DNA of 64,000 nt from Deltaproteobacteria bacterium (GCA_016235345.1 JACRLG010000002.1:32957-96956); one strand, 5' to 3'; positions 50,015 through 59,755 are shown, counted from the first letter of the stretch. The notes: generated from the letters alone by a model not told the origin. Program-made: numbers and translations.

Positions 50015-51937
50015 CTATTTCATGGCAAATTCCAGGCCCAGCTTTTTGAGGGTCTTTTGGGTGGGGATTCCGTTTTCGTCCCATCCCCTCAATTTGTAAT
50101 ATTTGGCCCTCATCTTGGGAAGCTGCACCACGGTCTTTTTGTCGCCGGGGACCAGTTCTTCGGTGAGGAAGCGCTTGGGGAGGGTGTCGGCCTCCATGCC
50201 CACCCCTTCCCTGAGGTTCAACATGCGCTCCAGTGTGTGGCCCCGGTTGCCCACCTCAAGGAAGCGTCCAAGGTTCATCTTCATTCCCGTGGCGAGCCTT
50301 AAGGCCTTGGTATGGGGCAACATGGGAAGGTCGATGGGCATCATGAAGGGCGGAAGTGAGAGAGTATAGTCGATGGCCGGCCAGACCGCCGTCATTGCGT
50401 GGGCCACGGCCTTTGAAAGCCTCTTGTGGGGCGGCAGCTTGAAGACCGGGGCCGGAAGCGCGGTCCAGGAGGTGAAAAGGCAGTTGCCGCCCGCGCCAAT
50501 GGCCGCCAGCAGGTTCTGGTCCAGAACCACCCAGCCGGGCTTGGACCTGAAATGGAGCGGGTCCAGGGTAAGCGGCCCCGAAATCTCGAAATAGATCATG
50601 TATCCGCCGTCCAGATGGCAGGCCCCGCGCCCGGAAACGGCGTAGCCAAGGGCGTGGCCCGCCGCCGCCCTTGGCTCGTAGGCGGGTATTTCCAGGCCCT
50701 TCACCTGGGCCGCGAAATCTGCCCCGCCGTATTTTCTGGAAAGCTCCCGCGTTCCTAAGCTCAAGTCCGCGCCGACCCCCTCCCTTTTCGCCATGAGGGG
50801 AAGCATTTTGTCAAAGGCTTCCACGTCGCCGAATTTAAGCCCGTTGTCCCACATGCCTTTTTCGTTCAGCTCGCAGGCAAAGCCTAAGACGTTTCCGGTT
50901 GAAATGGAATCCATGCCCAGAAGGTCTAAGTCCCGGTTCCATTTTATTATGGCCGGAAGGTCGGATACGCCGAGATTCGATCCCATGAGGCAGAGAATCT
51001 CGAACTCCGGGCCTTTCACGGGTTTTCCGTCGATCTCCACCTGCCTGCCGCAGCGTATGGGGCAGGTGACGCAGCCGAAATTTTTTGTCATGAACTCGTC
51101 GGCCAGGCGCTCGCCGGAAATTTTTTCCGCGCCCTCGAAACTGCCCTGGCGGAAGTTATAGGTGGGCAGTGCGTTTTTTTTGGAAAGCACGTTCACGAAA
51201 TAGGCGGTTCCGTACTTCGGAACCAGGTCGCCGGTGGCGGGGTGGCCCTTGATGAGGCTCATCCAGTCCTTCACCACGGCGGAAAACTTTTCCGGCTCGG
51301 CGATGCTCACCTTCAGCTTGCCGTGCGCCGCCATGCCCTTCAGGTTCTTGGAGCCCATCACCGCGCCCATGCCCGTGCGCCCGTGGCTGCGCTCCTGGGA
51401 GACCACCGTGGCGAAGGGCACGAGGTTTTCGCCCGCGATGCCTATAGCCATGGTCCCACCCCTGCCACTTTCCTCCATAATGGCTTCCTGGGCCGCCTGG
51501 GTGTCTTTGCCCCAGATTTTGGAGGCGTCCTTTATGGCCACGCCGTTTTCGGTGATGTCCAGATAGACCGGTTTTTTGGCCCTTCCGCGCACCACCACGC
51601 CGTCGTAACCCGCGCGCTTCAAGTGGATGCCGAAACTGCCGCCTGAGTTTGAATGGCCGATGGAGCCTGTCTGGGGGCTCTTGGCCGAAATGTTGTAGCG
51701 GGAGGACGAGGGGGCGCCGCTTCCGGTCAGGGGAGATGTGGTCACCACCAGCACGTTTTCGGGGGAAAGGGCGTCGATTCCGGGCTTCAAGGCGTCCCAA
51801 AGGATTCGCGCGGCCAGGAAGCGCCCCCCAAGGAACTGCTCGCGGTCCCGGTCGCTCACCGGGTATTCGCCGATAAGGCCGGTTGAAAGATCAACGTCGA
51901 GGATACGCCCCATATAGGCGGAAAATTGGCTGGACAC
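50015..51937 (-). CDS. Aldehyde ferredoxin oxidoreductase family enzyme
   Basis: A 640-residue tungsten/molybdenum-pterin enzyme that oxidises aldehydes to acids with ferredoxin, or the reverse. The N-terminal pterin domain has FLGGRFLAARIL, SSRYNISAKSPQTGSIGHSNSGG and ERSHGRTGMGAVMGSKNLK. The [4Fe-4S] cysteines are in CVTCPIRC (289-296) with a later Cys in GGNCLFTSW. The GTG at 51937 is preferred since AAAGGAAG lies 5-6 bases upstream. An ATG at 51913 is also possible. It follows the ferredoxin-nitroreductase gene by 90 bases. The substrate, or a BamB-like role, cannot be settled here. Confidence 0.9.
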   Translation of the reverse strand: MSSQFSAYMGRILDVDLSTGLIGEYPVSDRDREQFLGGRFLAARILWDALKPGIDALSPENVLVVTTSPLTGSGAPSSSRYNISAKSPQTGSIGHSNSGGSFGIHLKRAGYDGVVVRGRAKKPVYLDITENGVAIKDASKIWGKDTQAAQEAIMEESGRGGTMAIGIAGENLVPFATVVSQERSHGRTGMGAVMGSKNLKGMAAHGKLKVSIAEPEKFSAVVKDWMSLIKGHPATGDLVPKYGTAYFVNVLSKKNALPTYNFRQGSFEGAEKISGERLADEFMTKNFGCVTCPIRCGRQVEIDGKPVKGPEFEILCLMGSNLGVSDLPAIIKWNRDLDLLGMDSISTGNVLGFACELNEKGMWDNGLKFGDVEAFDKMLPLMAKREGVGADLSLGTRELSRKYGGADFAAQVKGLEIPAYEPRAAAGHALGYAVSGRGACHLDGGYMIYFEISGPLTLDPLHFRSKPGWVVLDQNLLAAIGAGGNCLFTSWTALPAPVFKLPPHKRLSKAVAHAMTAVWPAIDYTLSLPPFMMPIDLPMLPHTKALRLATGMKMNLGRFLEVGNRGHTLERMLNLREGVGMEADTLPKRFLTEELVPGDKKTVVQLPKMRAKYYKLRGWDENGIPTQKTLKKLGLEFAMK

Positions 51938-52027
51938 AGGCTCTTCCTTTCGCACAAAAAAAGCGGTCAAGGCTTCCCTTTCCCGCTTTTTCAAGAAGAT
52001 AAATACATGGCTATGACGCCAGTCCGG

Positions 52028-52927
52028 TCATGTGGCGTCTTTCCAGGTGATCACTGCGGGCTTCCTGCTGGTTGTCGCCCCGTGGCGATACTTGGGATGC
52101 CCCATCACAAGGCTTGCGAAAACCTTTTTCCCCCTTGGAATCCCCAGAATCTTTCTCAGTAAGGGATTGTATTTGAGGGCCAGGGTCAGAAAGCCGATGT
52201 AGCAGGTTCCAAGCCCAAGGGCGTGGGCGTGGTTGGTTATGTTGGCGGCGGCGATGTTGGCGTTGTCGCAGCCGAAGGGCGCGCTTTTGGGGGCCAGCAC
52301 CATTATGAGCACGGGAGCGTTATGCAGGATGTAATCCCGGCCCGTTGCGTCGGCCACCGCCACGTAGTAGCCCATGGCATCCAGGTAGCGGGAGATGACT
52401 TTGAGCGGCCCGGCCATTTTTACCGCAGAGTAGACCGCCCTGCCCGGGCCGTTTTGGGAAGCCCGGTAAACGGCCTTTCCCATGCCGAAAAGGTTGTCCG
52501 AGACCTTTTTCAGAAGCGCCCGGTCCGTCACCACAATGTATTCCAGGTGCTGATCGTTGGACGAGGTGGGCGAGTACCGGGCAAGGTCCAGGATTTCCTC
52601 GATAACCGCCCGGTCCACGGGCTCTTCGTCGTACCTGCGCACGCTCCTTCGGGAGCGCACTATCTCGGCGTACACGTCGGGCGCTAGCTTTTTGCGGTTC
52701 ACCCTGCGCACCTGCTCGGCGTCGAGCCCCCGGTGAATAATGGCCCCTCGCGGGCAGACAGCCACGCAATGGGAGCAGCGGTTGCACATGGCCTCTTCCA
52801 CCACTGCGGGCTTTCCGTCAAGCTCCCTCAGGCACCCGGCCACGCAGTCTTCCACGCACAGGAGGCAGGAATTGCACTTATCGTAAAGATACTCAATCAT
52901 AGGGCTTGAATGTTCTTTTGCAGACAA
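52028..52927 (-). CDS. Ferredoxin-nitroreductase fusion
   Basis: A 299-residue protein. N-terminal two-cluster ferredoxin (CNSCLLCVEDCVAGC and CNRCSHCVAVCP), then an FMN nitroreductase domain with RRSVRRYDEEPVDRAVIEEIL and AHALGLGTCYIGFL. It would pass electrons from the clusters to flavin and on to an unknown acceptor. The TTG start at 52927 follows GGAGG with 6 bases spacing. An internal ATG at 52900 just before the first cluster is an alternative. It probably shares a transcript with AOR and could be its electron partner (inference). Confidence 0.85.
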   Translation of the reverse strand: MSAKEHSSPMIEYLYDKCNSCLLCVEDCVAGCLRELDGKPAVVEEAMCNRCSHCVAVCPRGAIIHRGLDAEQVRRVNRKKLAPDVYAEIVRSRRSVRRYDEEPVDRAVIEEILDLARYSPTSSNDQHLEYIVVTDRALLKKVSDNLFGMGKAVYRASQNGPGRAVYSAVKMAGPLKVISRYLDAMGYYVAVADATGRDYILHNAPVLIMVLAPKSAPFGCDNANIAAANITNHAHALGLGTCYIGFLTLALKYNPLLRKILGIPRGKKVFASLVMGHPKYRHGATTSRKPAVITWKDAT

Positions 52928-52972
52928 TGCGAGCCTCCGCCGGGCCGGGGTGCCCTGTTACCGCTCTCCGTT

Positions 52973-54355
52973 TTATTTTTCCAGGGCCGCGATGGCCTGA
53001 TCGACGCTTTGGATTTTGGCTTCCAGGGCCTGCTTCCGGGCCGGGGTGGATGCGAGCGTCCGGGCCTCCTCTAAGAGCTTCCTGGCTTCCCTGAGGCTTT
53101 TCAGGGCGCTGTTGCCCATGCCCGTGGAGGCCTTATGCATTAGCTCATCGAACATCACGCCGTCGAGCTTTTCCTGGAGATCGCCCGTTCCCGAAAAACC
53201 GGCCGTGTAGCAAAGGGCGCTTTTGAGGCTCTTCCTGGCCGAGGCGTAATCCGGGCCGCCCTTTCTGCCAAGGGCCTTTTCGGCCCTTTTCACGTGATAG
53301 TTGCGGATGACTTCGTATGCCTCGTTCCGGGAAACATATTCCCTGTCGTCCGACGGCCTGGCCTGGCCCGGCAGAACCTCCACAAGGCTCCTGCCCGAAG
53401 GCGCGAAGCGGCCCCTTTCGATCAGGAGGCCGTCAGGCGTATCGGTCATGTAAAAATGGCCGATGTTGCCCCAGGAAGTGAGCAGAAGCAGCAGAACCAA
53501 TAAGCCCATCGCCCCCGTAAAAATGACCATCCAGGGGTTGCGCTTTTCGTCTGCGGCCTTGACTTTGACGACTGTTGCGACCTCAGCCGTTTTTTCGGCC
53601 ACTTTCCCGCCCGCACCGCCAAGCACTGCGGAAAACGTCTTTTCCATAAGGCCGAAGGCCCCGTCGATGAAACCGAAAACAAGGGCAAGAAGACCGGGCT
53701 CGGAGGCGCTTGCGGCCTGGGCCTGTGCGGCAAGTGCAGCCTGACGCTCTGATTCCTCCTCTGCGGCCTTGCGGGCCTCTTCCTCGGCCTTGGCCTTGGC
53801 TGCCGCTTCCTCTGCGGCCTTGCGGGCCTCTTCCTCGGCCTTGGCCTTCGCCGCAGCTTCTTCGGCGGCCTTGCGGGCCTCTTCCTCGGCCTTGGCCTTG
53901 GCTGCCGCTTCCTCTGCTGCCTTGCGGGCTTCCTCTTCGGCCTTGGCCTTGGCTGCCGCTTCCTCTGCTGCCTTGCGGGCTTCCTCTTCGGCCTTGGCCT
54001 TCGCCGCAGCTTCTTCGGCGGCCTTCCTGGCTTCCTCTTCGGCCTTGGCTTTCGCGGCTGCTTCCTCTGCGGCCTTGCGGGCCTCTTCCTCGGCCTTGGC
54101 CTTCGCCGCAGCGCGGGCCTCTTCCTCAGCCTTCGCCTTGGCTGCCGCAACTTCAGCGGCCTTGCGGGCTTCCTCTTCGGCCTTGGCCTTGGCGGCTGCT
54201 TCTTCTGCTGCCTTGGTCTTAGCCGCCGCCTTGGCGGATGCTTCCGCGCCGGAGGCTTCTTTCGCAGGTTTTTTCTCAGCCTTGGGACTCTTGGCCTTAG
54301 CGGGAGTGGCGGCGGTCTTCTTTTCAGTGGATTTGATAAGATTCTTCTTGCCCAT
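52973..54355 (-). CDS. Ala/Glu/Lys-repeat membrane protein (TolA-like)
   Basis: A 460-residue protein. After a Lys/Ala-rich start, about nine copies of a 17-residue helical repeat ([17 protein letters not shown]) span roughly residues 45-200. A region with [15 protein letters not shown] follows, then one membrane segment ([20 protein letters not shown], about 285-304), and a C-terminal domain of about 150 helical residues. Domain order differs from TolA, where the membrane segment comes first. Here the repeat rod would be cytoplasmic. Repeat number may vary between strains. Function unknown. Confidence 0.7.
   Translation of the reverse strand: MGKKNLIKSTEKKTAATPAKAKSPKAEKKPAKEASGAEASAKAAAKTKAAEEAAAKAKAEEEARKAAEVAAAKAKAEEEARAAAKAKAEEEARKAAEEAAAKAKAEEEARKAAEEAAAKAKAEEEARKAAEEAAAKAKAEEEARKAAEEAAAKAKAEEEARKAAEEAAAKAKAEEEARKAAEEAAAKAKAEEEARKAAEEESERQAALAAQAQAASASEPGLLALVFGFIDGAFGLMEKTFSAVLGGAGGKVAEKTAEVATVVKVKAADEKRNPWMVIFTGAMGLLVLLLLLTSWGNIGHFYMTDTPDGLLIERGRFAPSGRSLVEVLPGQARPSDDREYVSRNEAYEVIRNYHVKRAEKALGRKGGPDYASARKSLKSALCYTAGFSGTGDLQEKLDGVMFDELMHKASTGMGNSALKSLREARKLLEEARTLASTPARKQALEAKIQSVDQAIAALEK
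53757..54218 (-). repeat. 51-bp coding tandem repeats (about nine units)
   Basis: Units of 51 bases (17 codons), one unit shortened to about 35 bases near 54081-54116, encoding the [11 protein letters not shown] helix repeat. Units differ at synonymous positions (for example GCC/GCG and CTCTTC/TTCCTC blocks), so they are not recent perfect duplicates. Confidence 0.85.
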
Positions 54356-54618
54356 TTATTCCAAGCCTTTCCTGTTTAAGCGGTATTCTGAAAAACCGGT
54401 ACATGAAAACAAGTCTTTGGAGTCTCGATTCCTATGACAAGCCGTGGGGATTGTAAAGAATTTTTCGCGGTGCGGCTGAAATCGGAGCGGCCCGTCCGGG
54501 ATTTTGTCTTTTCTTGCTTTCGCGGGCGGCCCGTGCAATAAAAGAGAGACCGCAAAACATATAAACGTTGCACCCGGCAAGAGTTTTGGCCAGCCGGGGC
54601 GGATAACGGGAGAGCCTG

Positions 54619-55035
54619 ATGATCGTTTTCGATCTTGCCTGTGAAGACGGACATCGCTTCGAGGGCTGGTTCGCGGACGTGGCCGGATGCGACCGCGAGC
54701 TTTCGGAGGGCCTCGTTTCGTGCCCGGTCTGCGGAAACGCCCTCGTGACGCGCATTCCCTCCACTTTCGGCATAAAGGGCGCGGCCCGCTCCGAAGGCCC
54801 GCCGACTCTCCCCAACCCCATGGAAATGCTGAAACGCATCTCGGACATGGTGAAGGCGAACTTCGACAACGTGGGCTCAAACTTCGCCACCGAGGCCCTA
54901 AAAATCCACTACGGAGTGTCCGAACCCCGCAACATTCGTGGCTCAAGCACCCAGGCCGAGGAAAAAATGCTGAAGGACGAGGGCGTTGAATTTCTGAAGG
55001 TGCCGGTTTTGTCGCCGAAAGACACGGACGCCTGA
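54619..55035 (+). CDS. DUF1178 family protein
   Basis: A 138-residue protein of the DUF1178 family: MIVFDLACEDGHRFEGWFAD at the N-terminus, then a zinc-ribbon-like CPVCGNALVTRIPS, and a C-terminal KIHYGVSEPRNIRGSSTQAE helix-loop that is strongly conserved in the family. Function unknown. Probably binds zinc through Cys residues at the ribbon. It is followed 48 bases later by the DUF169 gene on the same strand. Confidence 0.85.
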   Translation: MIVFDLACEDGHRFEGWFADVAGCDRELSEGLVSCPVCGNALVTRIPSTFGIKGAARSEGPPTLPNPMEMLKRISDMVKANFDNVGSNFATEALKIHYGVSEPRNIRGSSTQAEEKMLKDEGVEFLKVPVLSPKDTDA

Positions 55036-55083
55036 TAATCCACTTTCCACCGGCAGACAAATTTTGACAGGGAGGATAATCCC

Positions 55084-55941
55084 ATGAAGCCCGAAATCCT
55101 GGAAAAACTCCCCGAATTCCTGGAAACCCTGGGCCTGACCGACGAGCCTGTGGGCATTTTCTTCACCGACACCATGCCCGATAAGGCCATCACCCCCGCG
55201 TCCCTTCCCCTTCCCACCGCCCGGAGGGAGCGGGAGCAGGCAGTGGACTGGCGGGAAATTTTCGGCAACTTTTCCTGCTCAATCGGCCTCATCCGGCGGG
55301 CCAGGATGAAAAAGCGCCCGGCGGTCTTCGACGCAGAGCACTTCGGTTGCCCCGGCTGCGCTTTCTGGATGGGCTTTTTAAAGCCCCAGACCGAAACCAT
55401 AATCCACTACGTGTCTTCGGGCATTCCGGACGCGATGGAAGGCGAGTTCTACCAGAAATCCCCGGACGTTCTGCGCAAGATTTTCAGCGATATCGACCCG
55501 CCTCCGGCCCCGGCCCGGCACTGCGTGGTAAAGCCGCTCTCCCTTTTCGAGCCCGGCGAAGACCCCCTTCTGGTCGCCTTTTTCACGCGCCCCGAAGTCC
55601 TCTGCGGCCTTCACCAGCTTGCGGGCTTCGCCACCGGCGACCCGCTCTGCGTGGCCTCCCCCTGGTCGGCGGCCTGCGGAAGCCTTGTGGCATGGCCCAT
55701 GAAATTTCTGGCCCAACGAACCCCCAAGGCCGTCCTTGGCGGCTGGGACCCTTCGGCCCGCAAGTTTTTCGAGACCGACGAGCTGAGTTTCACGGTTCCC
55801 TTCGACATGTTCCGAAAAATGCTGGGCTCTTACCAGGGCTCCTTTCTTGGCCGCCCCACCTGGGGCCTCGTGAAAAAGAAAATCGACAGGAGCCGCCGGG
55901 CCTGGTCGAAAAAAGAGGATGACGGGCCTGCCGAAGCCTGA
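55084..55941 (+). CDS. DUF169 family protein
   Basis: A 285-residue protein of the DUF169 family, common in anaerobes. It has LTDEPVGIFFTD, the cysteine-containing FDAEHFGCPGCAFWMGF, VVKPLSLFEPGEDPLLVAFF, and C-terminal SFTVPFDMFRKML. Cysteine placement suggests metal or cluster binding, which is not established. GGGAGG lies before the ATG. It is followed after 23 bases by a Cys-rich membrane protein. Function unknown. Confidence 0.82.
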   Translation: MKPEILEKLPEFLETLGLTDEPVGIFFTDTMPDKAITPASLPLPTARREREQAVDWREIFGNFSCSIGLIRRARMKKRPAVFDAEHFGCPGCAFWMGFLKPQTETIIHYVSSGIPDAMEGEFYQKSPDVLRKIFSDIDPPPAPARHCVVKPLSLFEPGEDPLLVAFFTRPEVLCGLHQLAGFATGDPLCVASPWSAACGSLVAWPMKFLAQRTPKAVLGGWDPSARKFFETDELSFTVPFDMFRKMLGSYQGSFLGRPTWGLVKKKIDRSRRAWSKKEDDGPAEA

Positions 55942-55964
55942 TGGACTGAACAGGGGGAACCAGC

Positions 55965-56507
55965 ATGACCGATGAAAACAAGAGCCGATCCTGCACCCAG
56001 GACGGAATCGAATGCCCGAAAAAGGCCCCCTGGCCCGGCTGGGTGAGCGCGGCCACGGGCGCGGCCTTTGTGCCCATGACAGTACTTGCCGTGGCCATGC
56101 TGTGGCAAAGCCCCTCCAAACTGGCCATCTGGCTTCTGGGCTTCGCCCTGTTCCTGGTTCCCCTGCGTTATCTCATCTGCGCCCGCTGCCCTTATTACGG
56201 GCAAAGCTGCTCCTCTCCCATGGGCAAAACGGTCCCCTTCATCTTCAGGAAGCAGGAAGGCCGGTCAATGAAAGCGGGCCTTTGGCTGGACGTGGCCGCC
56301 TTCGCGTTCCTTTTCCTGTTCCCCCTTCCCGACGCCTTTGTCTGGCGGGGAATCGGCGGGCTTTTACTGTGGATATGCTCCTGGCTTCTGATTTTCGTTC
56401 TTCTCACGGGGCTGGCCTGTTCCCGCTGCCCCTTCGTGTTCTGCCCCATTGGCCGGGCCGGACGGGCCTTTTTCGGCCTTTTTGCGAAACCGGGCAGGGA
56501 CAAATGA
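55965..56507 (+). CDS. Cysteine-containing four-helix membrane protein, unknown
   Basis: A 180-residue membrane protein with about four hydrophobic segments (FVPMTVLAVAMLW, LAIWLLGFALFLVPLRY, LWLDVAAFAFLFLFPLP, GGLLLWICSWLLIFVLLTGL). Two similar Cys motifs follow membrane helices: CARCPYYGQSC and CSRCPFVFCPIG, suggesting an internal duplication that binds a metal or cluster at one membrane face. An N-terminal tail also has Cys. No family recognised. Grouped with DUF1178, DUF169 and the CoA-transferase gene. Confidence 0.65.
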   Translation: MTDENKSRSCTQDGIECPKKAPWPGWVSAATGAAFVPMTVLAVAMLWQSPSKLAIWLLGFALFLVPLRYLICARCPYYGQSCSSPMGKTVPFIFRKQEGRSMKAGLWLDVAAFAFLFLFPLPDAFVWRGIGGLLLWICSWLLIFVLLTGLACSRCPFVFCPIGRAGRAFFGLFAKPGRDK

Positions 56508-56550
56508 CCAAAAATCCCTTTCGCTTTCTCGCATCATTCAAGGAAACACA

Positions 56551-58473
56551 ATGAACACGGGATATTGGCCGGACGATTACGTAACAAAGCAGATGGACGC
56601 AGCCTCGGCGATCAAGCGCATAAGTTCGGGCCAGAGGGTCTTCATCGGAAGCTCCTGCGGCGAGCCCCAGCATTTGGTCAAGGAGCTTGCGGCCCAGAAA
56701 AAGCGCCTTTCGGACATCGAAATCCTGCGCCTCATGAGCCTGGAAAGCACGCCCCTAAGCCTCTTAAGCCAGGACCCCACCGGCGATGAATTCAACGTCC
56801 GCAGTTTCTACTTAGGCTCAGGGATGCCCAAAAGGCTCGCCGCCGGAAAACGCTTCTTTACCCCCATCAACCTTTCGGCGGTGCCGCTGCTTTTTTCCAG
56901 CCAGCGCATACCCCTTCACGTGGCCCTTATCCAGGCCACCCCGCCCGACGACTTCGGATGGATGAGCCTCGGGGTTTCTGTGGATGTCACCATGGCCGCA
57001 GCCAAGGCGGCGGATCTGGTCATCGTCCAGGTAAACCCCAGAATGCCCCGCGTCTTGGGAAGAAGCTTCATCCACGTTAACGACGTGGACGCCATCGTTG
57101 AATACGAGGAGGACCTCATAAGCGTGGGCGAAACCCCCAATTTCACCCAGGCGCTCGATATAGGCCGTCACGTGGCCTCCCTTGTGGACGACGGCTCCAC
57201 GGTGCACATCAGCCTTGGCTCCACCACCCAGGCCATATTTCTCGCCTGCGAGGGAAAAAATGACCTCGGCATCCACACCCAGTTCATGATGGACGGCATA
57301 ATGCAGCTCGTGGCCCGGGGAGTGGTCAACAACCGCAAAAAGGGCATCAACGAGGGAAAACTGGTTGCGGCCACGGCAATAGGTTCGACGGACCTCTACG
57401 AATTTCTGCACGACAACCCCTCCATGGAGTTCCACCCTTCGGACTACGTCAACAACCCCGGGGTGATCGCCCAGCACAAGAAGATGGTGGCCGTGGAGCT
57501 TGCCGAGGCCATGGACCTTACGGGCCAGGTGGCCGCCGACGCCCTGCCCTTCAACCATTATTCCGGGGTCACCGGCATCTGCGACTTCATACGGGGCGCG
57601 GCCATGTCGCCCGAAGGCAAGGCCATCCTGATGCTTCCATCCACCAACCGGGACGGCACAAAAAGCCGCATACTTCCCCAGCTCAACCACGCTGTGGTGG
57701 TCCCCCGTGGCGACGTTCACTACGTTGTTACGGAATTCGGCGCGGTGAACCTTTTCGGGAAAAACCTCTCCGAACGGGCGCTGGCCATGATCTCCATAGC
57801 CCACCCGGATTTCCGCGACGAACTCTTTGAAGACGCCAAGGAAGCGGGCCTCATCCCCAAAAAGCGCACGCCCTCGGAAATACTGCACAGAATCTACCCG
57901 GCGGCCATGGAAAAGGAAATCACCATCGCGGGACAGCCGGTTCTGTTCCGGCCCGTGAAATCCACCGACGCCCGCCTTGTGCAGGAGCATCTCTACAGCC
58001 TGGACAGAAAGGACATCATCGCGCGTTTCCTGCACAACAAGGCCACCTTCGCAAGGGACGAGGTGGAAGGGCTTTTCGGCGGGGACTACTACAAGGACTA
58101 CACCGTCGTTGCGGTGATCGGGGACTTGGGCTTCGAGAAGGTGATAGCGGTGGGCGGCTACTTCACGGACCCGGCCAAAAACATCGCGGAAGTGTCGTTC
58201 TCGGTGGACAAGGCCTGGCAGGGCAAGAGCATGGGGAAGATTTTGATGGGCATGATCTCCCAACGGGCGCGTGAAAGCGGAATCGCGGGACTCTACGCCT
58301 ACGTCTCCCCCACCAACCGCTCGATGATACGGCTCTTTTTCTCGCTTCCGTACAAGGTCTACACCTCCTTTGACCGGGACATCCTGCACCTGTCCTGCAA
58401 GTTCTCCGAGCCCAAGGCCGTGGAGGAAACACCGGCTGGAACGCGCGGAAGCGACGGGGCTTGCAAGCAGTGA
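56551..58473 (+). CDS. Acetyl-CoA hydrolase/CoA-transferase fused to GNAT domain
   Basis: A 640-residue fusion. Residues 1-440 are a class I CoA-transferase/acetyl-CoA hydrolase (GSSCGEPQHLVKELA, LPFNHYSGVTGICDFIRGAAMS, and VVTEFGAVNLFGKNLSERA with the likely catalytic Glu). Residues 465-620 are a GNAT acetyltransferase with acetyl-CoA motif AWQGKSMGKILM. Such fusions are known in sulfate reducers. A link between CoA-ester turnover and protein or metabolite acetylation is inferred, not shown. The ATG at 56551 follows AAGGAAA; an upstream open frame is out of context. Confidence 0.88.
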   Translation: MNTGYWPDDYVTKQMDAASAIKRISSGQRVFIGSSCGEPQHLVKELAAQKKRLSDIEILRLMSLESTPLSLLSQDPTGDEFNVRSFYLGSGMPKRLAAGKRFFTPINLSAVPLLFSSQRIPLHVALIQATPPDDFGWMSLGVSVDVTMAAAKAADLVIVQVNPRMPRVLGRSFIHVNDVDAIVEYEEDLISVGETPNFTQALDIGRHVASLVDDGSTVHISLGSTTQAIFLACEGKNDLGIHTQFMMDGIMQLVARGVVNNRKKGINEGKLVAATAIGSTDLYEFLHDNPSMEFHPSDYVNNPGVIAQHKKMVAVELAEAMDLTGQVAADALPFNHYSGVTGICDFIRGAAMSPEGKAILMLPSTNRDGTKSRILPQLNHAVVVPRGDVHYVVTEFGAVNLFGKNLSERALAMISIAHPDFRDELFEDAKEAGLIPKKRTPSEILHRIYPAAMEKEITIAGQPVLFRPVKSTDARLVQEHLYSLDRKDIIARFLHNKATFARDEVEGLFGGDYYKDYTVVAVIGDLGFEKVIAVGGYFTDPAKNIAEVSFSVDKAWQGKSMGKILMGMISQRARESGIAGLYAYVSPTNRSMIRLFFSLPYKVYTSFDRDILHLSCKFSEPKAVEETPAGTRGSDGACKQ

Positions 58474-58507
58474 GGGGGGCGGTGGGCAGTCGGCAGTGGG
58501 CGGCAAC

Positions 58508-58542
58508 CGCAGGTTGGGCTGAGGCACGAAGCCCAACCTGCG
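58508..58542. repeat. Perfect 13-bp-arm palindrome (REP-like)
   Basis: CGCAGGTTGGGCT (58508-58520), 9-base spacer, AGCCCAACCTGCG (58530-58542). The sequence class (GTTGGG/CCCAAC palindromes) is common as dispersed repeats in bacterial genomes. It marks the left border of the AT-rich gene. Confidence 0.75.
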
Positions 58543-58642
58543 AGACTGGAATATTGCATTATGCGTTTAAATTGTGGTAGGTAATGACGGTATTAGGTCG
58601 CATCCGCTTTTATGAATGAATCAAGAATATGGGAGACAATCT

Positions 58643-59755
58643 ATGCCAGAATTTATAGTTGAAGGACATGGCGAAAAGACAAAGAGGCATAGGAAAAAGT
58701 CATATTGGGGCAAAGATGAGAATGAAGTGCGCCAAAAGGCAATTAACGATGGTACTATTGTAGAATCCATTATCGAACTTCCAGAACCTATAGAATATGC
58801 TACTGAGAGTCAAAAAAAATTTGCACGAGATTTAGGATTGATGTTTCCACATGATATTACAAAAAGTGAGATGAGTGATTTAATAGATTTTAAAAAATCA
58901 AATGATAAAGAAGCTACGGATAGGCACAAAAGCTTTGCAGATTACTTTGGCGTAAAATATTCAAATTATATAGGTAAAAAACAACTATTTAATTTAATTT
59001 TTTATGACTTACTCGCACCTGGACGTGAGGTAGATTTAGCTGCTTGGTTTACATATAGAATATGCCGTCATATTTGTAATGGCGCGGATGATCATCCTCT
59101 TGCAACAGGTCCTGATGCTAACGTTATTAGAGAAATTGCTTCTGAACTTGCATATGATGAAAGAATTATTAAATCAATAAAAAATTATAAAGACGGCAAA
59201 AAACTTATATGGTTTGGAACTTATACAGCACCAGATGGCAGAACATATGAAGGCGCAAGCAAACAAACAATAGCATATAAAAAGGCATACGAGCTATTAA
59301 ATACTTATATTAAATTTTCAGATAATCGCAAATCATTTTTTAATAAAATAGCAATTAAAAATTTCGGAAATAATTCATTTGCACGCTATAATACTTTTAT
59401 ATTTTTAGCAATCTTAATTATATTCATATCTTATTGTGGAATAAAAAATATGAAGCCGAATCCAAAAATTCCTATTGAACCACAAAAAGATCAAATAGTA
59501 AGTAAATCTAATCCAGATGAATTGATTGATAAATTTGGTGCTTTAAATGCAATACAATCTTATGTAAAAAAGACTTTAGCATTTCCTAATGCGGCAATAT
59601 TTCCAGCACTTTCTAATGAATCTTTTAATCATACAGACTATTTGGACAATAAAACATATTCCATTACCTCTTATTTTGATCTTCCTAATAAAAATGGCGA
59701 GCTTATAAGAACAAAATTCGTTGGAACCGTTGTACAAATTGGCCCTGATGAGTGA
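58643..59755 (+). CDS. AT-rich, probably acquired gene of unknown function
   Basis: About 370 residues. The coding region is strikingly AT-rich, with frequent AAT, ATA and TTA codons, against the GC-rich window, a clear sign of transfer. Residues 45-85 have YATESQKKFARDLGLMFPHD, a motif seen in phage and plasmid-borne proteins. A membrane segment lies near residue 250-270 (FLAILIIFISYCG), and a C-terminal domain of about 90 residues follows. The ATG at 58643 follows GGGAG. Flanked by REP-like sequences at 58508 and 59825. Function unknown. Confidence 0.7.
   Translation: MPEFIVEGHGEKTKRHRKKSYWGKDENEVRQKAINDGTIVESIIELPEPIEYATESQKKFARDLGLMFPHDITKSEMSDLIDFKKSNDKEATDRHKSFADYFGVKYSNYIGKKQLFNLIFYDLLAPGREVDLAAWFTYRICRHICNGADDHPLATGPDANVIREIASELAYDERIIKSIKNYKDGKKLIWFGTYTAPDGRTYEGASKQTIAYKKAYELLNTYIKFSDNRKSFFNKIAIKNFGNNSFARYNTFIFLAILIIFISYCGIKNMKPNPKIPIEPQKDQIVSKSNPDELIDKFGALNAIQSYVKKTLAFPNAAIFPALSNESFNHTDYLDNKTYSITSYFDLPNKNGELIRTKFVGTVVQIGPDE

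Noticed and set aside
53757..54218. Tandem repeat considered as a CRISPR array
   Set aside because: Units are 51 bases without spacers, in frame, and encode a helical protein repeat.
56818..58536. A 572-codon open frame on the minus strand
   Set aside because: Antisense to the CoA-transferase-GNAT gene; composition typical of a shadow frame.
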